This document shows, in pieces, positions 9,361-10,818 of a stretch of 10,818 bases of DNA. A model generated the notes under the pieces. It was not told where the DNA came from and made no database searches. It was given only the letters and a program-made list of their open reading frames with translations. The DNA comes from Betaproteobacteria bacterium (GTDB taxonomy: Bacteria; Pseudomonadota; Gammaproteobacteria; Burkholderiales; SG8-41), in the NCBI GenBank assembly GCA_021414185.1, contig JAIOOZ010000313.1:1-10818 (forward strand), written 5' to 3'. Within the stretch, counting starts at the first letter, position 1; every line of letters starts with the position of its first letter. The position numbers were made by a program, and so were the translations under genes.

Positions 9361-10167
9361 CTAGCGCAACCCCAGAACATCCTGCATGTCGAACAATCCG
9401 TTCTTTTTGCCTGCAAGAAACCGCGCGGCTCTCAGGGCTCCTTCAGCATAAGTAGCACGGCTGCTGGAGCGCACCACGATTTCGACACGCTCGCCGGGGC
9501 CGGCAAACATCACCGTGTGCTCGCCGACGATGTCGCCGCCGCGCACAGTGGCAAAACCGATGGTCGATGCTTTTCTTTCGCCAGTCACGCCTTCGCGTCC
9601 ATACACCGCGCATTCGTCGAGCTTGCGCCCCAGCGCGTTGGCGACGATGCCGCCGATATGCAGCGCGGTGCCCGACGGCGCATCGATCTTGTGGCGATGA
9701 TGCGCCTCGATGATCTCGACGTCGTAGCCTTCATTCAGCACGCGCGCCGCCACGTCGGCCAGCTTGAATACGAGGTTGGTGCCGATACTCATGTTCGGCG
9801 CCATGACGATGGCGATATCGCGCGCCGCGTCCGCGATGGATTTTTTCCCGGCATCGGAAAAACCGGTGGTGCCTATCACCATTTTGACGCCGAGCTTGCG
9901 GCATGCCGCGAGATGCGCGAGCGTGCCTTCAGGCCGCGTGAAATCGATCAGCGCACCGCATCCGGCAAGGCTCTTTTCAACATCGGCGCTGATCAATAGG
10001 CGGCATGGCGCGCCGACGAGTTCGCCGGCATCTTTGCCGAGGCTCGCGCTGCCCGCGACTTCGAGCGCAGCACCGAGCTGAAGGTCGGCGCTGCCGAGTA
10101 CCGCTTCGAGCAGCGCGCGGCCCATGCGTCCCGCGCTTCCGGCCACCGCGATTTTCATATTCGCCAT
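9361..10167 (-). CDS. dapB: 4-hydroxy-tetrahydrodipicolinate reductase
   Basis: NAD(P)H-dependent cytoplasmic reductase of the diaminopimelate/lysine pathway; reduces 4-hydroxy-tetrahydrodipicolinate to tetrahydrodipicolinate for peptidoglycan and lysine. The 268 residues (E. coli 273) show the nucleotide-binding motif GSAGRMG at 10-16, GTTGF at 99-103, and the catalytic motif EAHHRHKIDAPSGTA at 154-168, with His156 and Lys160 equivalent to the E. coli catalytic pair. The start is ATG at 10167, with GGAG five bases upstream (10173-10176). A TTG at 10182 would extend the frame by five residues but overlaps the bamE stop and lacks such a site; ATG at 10158 is also in frame but farther from the site. 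It lies 11 bases after bamE, so the two are probably cotranscribed. Confidence 0.97.
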   Translation of the reverse strand: MANMKIAVAGSAGRMGRALLEAVLGSADLQLGAALEVAGSASLGKDAGELVGAPCRLLISADVEKSLAGCGALIDFTRPEGTLAHLAACRKLGVKMVIGTTGFSDAGKKSIADAARDIAIVMAPNMSIGTNLVFKLADVAARVLNEGYDVEIIEAHHRHKIDAPSGTALHIGGIVANALGRKLDECAVYGREGVTGERKASTIGFATVRGGDIVGEHTVMFAGPGERVEIVVRSSSRATYAEGALRAARFLAGKKNGLFDMQDVLGLR

Positions 10168-10178
10168 GTCGACTCCAG

Positions 10179-10818
10179 TCAAAAACCGATCTTGTCGAGC
10201 ATCCTGCCAAACAATCCGCGCTTGGGCGGATCTTTTTTATCGTCGGCCGTCGCCGTATCCGTTTTTGCCGCATCCGCTTTTGCGGCGTCGGGCTTCGCCG
10301 TTTCCGGTTTCACTTCGGCTTTTGCGGCATCAGGCTTTGCACTGGGCGCGGGCGCCGGCGCAGCTTCGGATTTCGCCGGTTCCGGCTTCACTGCGGCGGC
10401 CGGCGCGGCCGCTTGCGGCTTTGCCGCGGGCGTTGCCGCAACAGGCGGTTTTTCCGCCGGCGCAACTGCGACCGGCGGCTTTTCCGCAGGCTTGACTACG
10501 ACAGGCGGCTTCTCAACGGGCTTTGCCGCTTCCGGCTTGGGCGCCGGCGGCGGATTCACTGCAACCGGCTTGGGAACGACAGGCTTGGGCGCGGGCGGCG
10601 GTTCCAGCGCCTTGTCGGTAACCACGACATCGCCTTCGATGCGCAGCAATTTGTCGCCGTCGAAAAGCACCGTCAGACGGCGCCGCTCGTCGGGCTTGCC
10701 CTGCCGCTGCAGCAGGTAGATGTAATCCCAGCGGTCGTCGTGAAACATGTCGGCCACCAGCGGCGAGCCGAGCACGAAGCGGACCTGCGAACGGGTCTGG
10801 CCGGCCTTCAGCTTGTCG
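10179..10818 (-). CDS. bamE: Outer membrane protein assembly factor BamE (SmpA/OmlA), partial, with long low-complexity tail
   Basis: BamE is a lipoprotein of the BAM complex that inserts beta-barrel proteins into the outer membrane. Only the last 212 residues are in the window; the signal peptide and lipobox lie beyond the right edge. The visible start, DKLKAGQTRSQVRFVLGSP followed by FHDDRWDYIYLLQ, is the SmpA/OmlA core, with LTVLFDGDKLLRIEG as its last strands. The core ends near visible residue 68. About 143 Ala/Pro/Lys-rich residues follow, including four roughly 10-residue repeats (PAEKPPV type), and the protein ends in the amphipathic-looking KRGLFGRMLDKIGF. Most BamE proteins lack a tail of this length. 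The gene continues rightward without a stop. Upstream fur would be expected from the usual betaproteobacterial order (inference). Confidence 0.92.
   Translation of the reverse strand, partial: DKLKAGQTRSQVRFVLGSPLVADMFHDDRWDYIYLLQRQGKPDERRRLTVLFDGDKLLRIEGDVVVTDKALEPPPAPKPVVPKPVAVNPPPAPKPEAAKPVEKPPVVVKPAEKPPVAVAPAEKPPVAATPAAKPQAAAPAAAVKPEPAKSEAAPAPAPSAKPDAAKAEVKPETAKPDAAKADAAKTDTATADDKKDPPKRGLFGRMLDKIGF
10411..10530. repeat. 30-bp tandem repeats in the bamE tail
   Basis: Units at 10441-10470, 10471-10500 and 10501-10530 share the phased core ACAGGCGGTTTTTCC or close variants, and 10411-10440 is a more diverged fourth unit. Each encodes about ten residues of PAEKPPVAVA type. The in-frame period lets copy number vary without a frameshift. 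Confidence 0.75.

Noticed and set aside
10168..10182. TTG at 10182 as the dapB start
   Set aside because: It overlaps the bamE stop codon and lacks a ribosome binding site; ATG at 10167 has GGAG at good spacing.
10411..10530. CRISPR-like array
   Set aside because: The 30-bp units are contiguous with no spacers and encode in-frame protein repeats.
10192..10719. Plus-strand Gly/Ala/Phe/Ser repeat frame opposite bamE
   Set aside because: It looks like a repetitive surface protein but is only the complement of the bamE Ala/Pro/Lys tail repeats.

Overview
The window is a GC-rich, densely coding stretch of chromosomal housekeeping genes. I assign it to a betaproteobacterium (Burkholderiales or Nitrosomonadales type). 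The basis is the order bamE-dapB-carA-carB-greA-DUF4149 / yhbY / rlmE-ftsH-folP, recalled as typical of that class, and the FtsH, GreA, YhbY and CarA sequences, which read as betaproteobacterial. The order was recalled, not searched. I see no mobile element, phage gene, CRISPR array, tRNA or rRNA. Nothing indicates horizontal transfer.

All genes but one are on the minus strand, so transcription runs from high to low coordinates. From the right edge: bamE (outer-membrane assembly lipoprotein, N-terminus beyond the window) and dapB (lysine/peptidoglycan precursor) are 11 bases apart. A 166-base intergenic region follows, the longest gap here, with the best promoter in the window and a strong leader hairpin. 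Then come carA and carB (carbamoyl phosphate synthetase for pyrimidine and arginine synthesis), overlapping by 8 bases, and greA (transcript cleavage factor) 17 bases on. After a 95-base gap lies a four-helix membrane protein of unknown function (DUF4149). It converges on yhbY, the only plus-strand gene, and a hairpin covers both stop codons.

yhbY diverges from rlmE with only 16 bases between start codons. rlmE (23S rRNA 2'-O-methyltransferase) is followed by ftsH (membrane AAA+ protease) after 122 bases that hold a candidate promoter. folP (dihydropteroate synthase, C-terminus beyond the left edge) follows after a 103-base gap that contains an inverted-repeat element.

The genes fall into a biosynthetic block (lysine, carbamoyl phosphate) and a ribosome, proteostasis and folate block. 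YhbY and RlmE both act on the large ribosomal subunit. No gap exceeds 300 bases. Two starts are probably TTG (ftsH, carA). The longest open frames for carB, carA and dapB begin upstream of the starts chosen here. I found no undescribed gene system. The most interesting signals are regulatory: the carA leader hairpin and its upstream repeats, the ftsH-folP inverted repeat, and the long repetitive tail of BamE.
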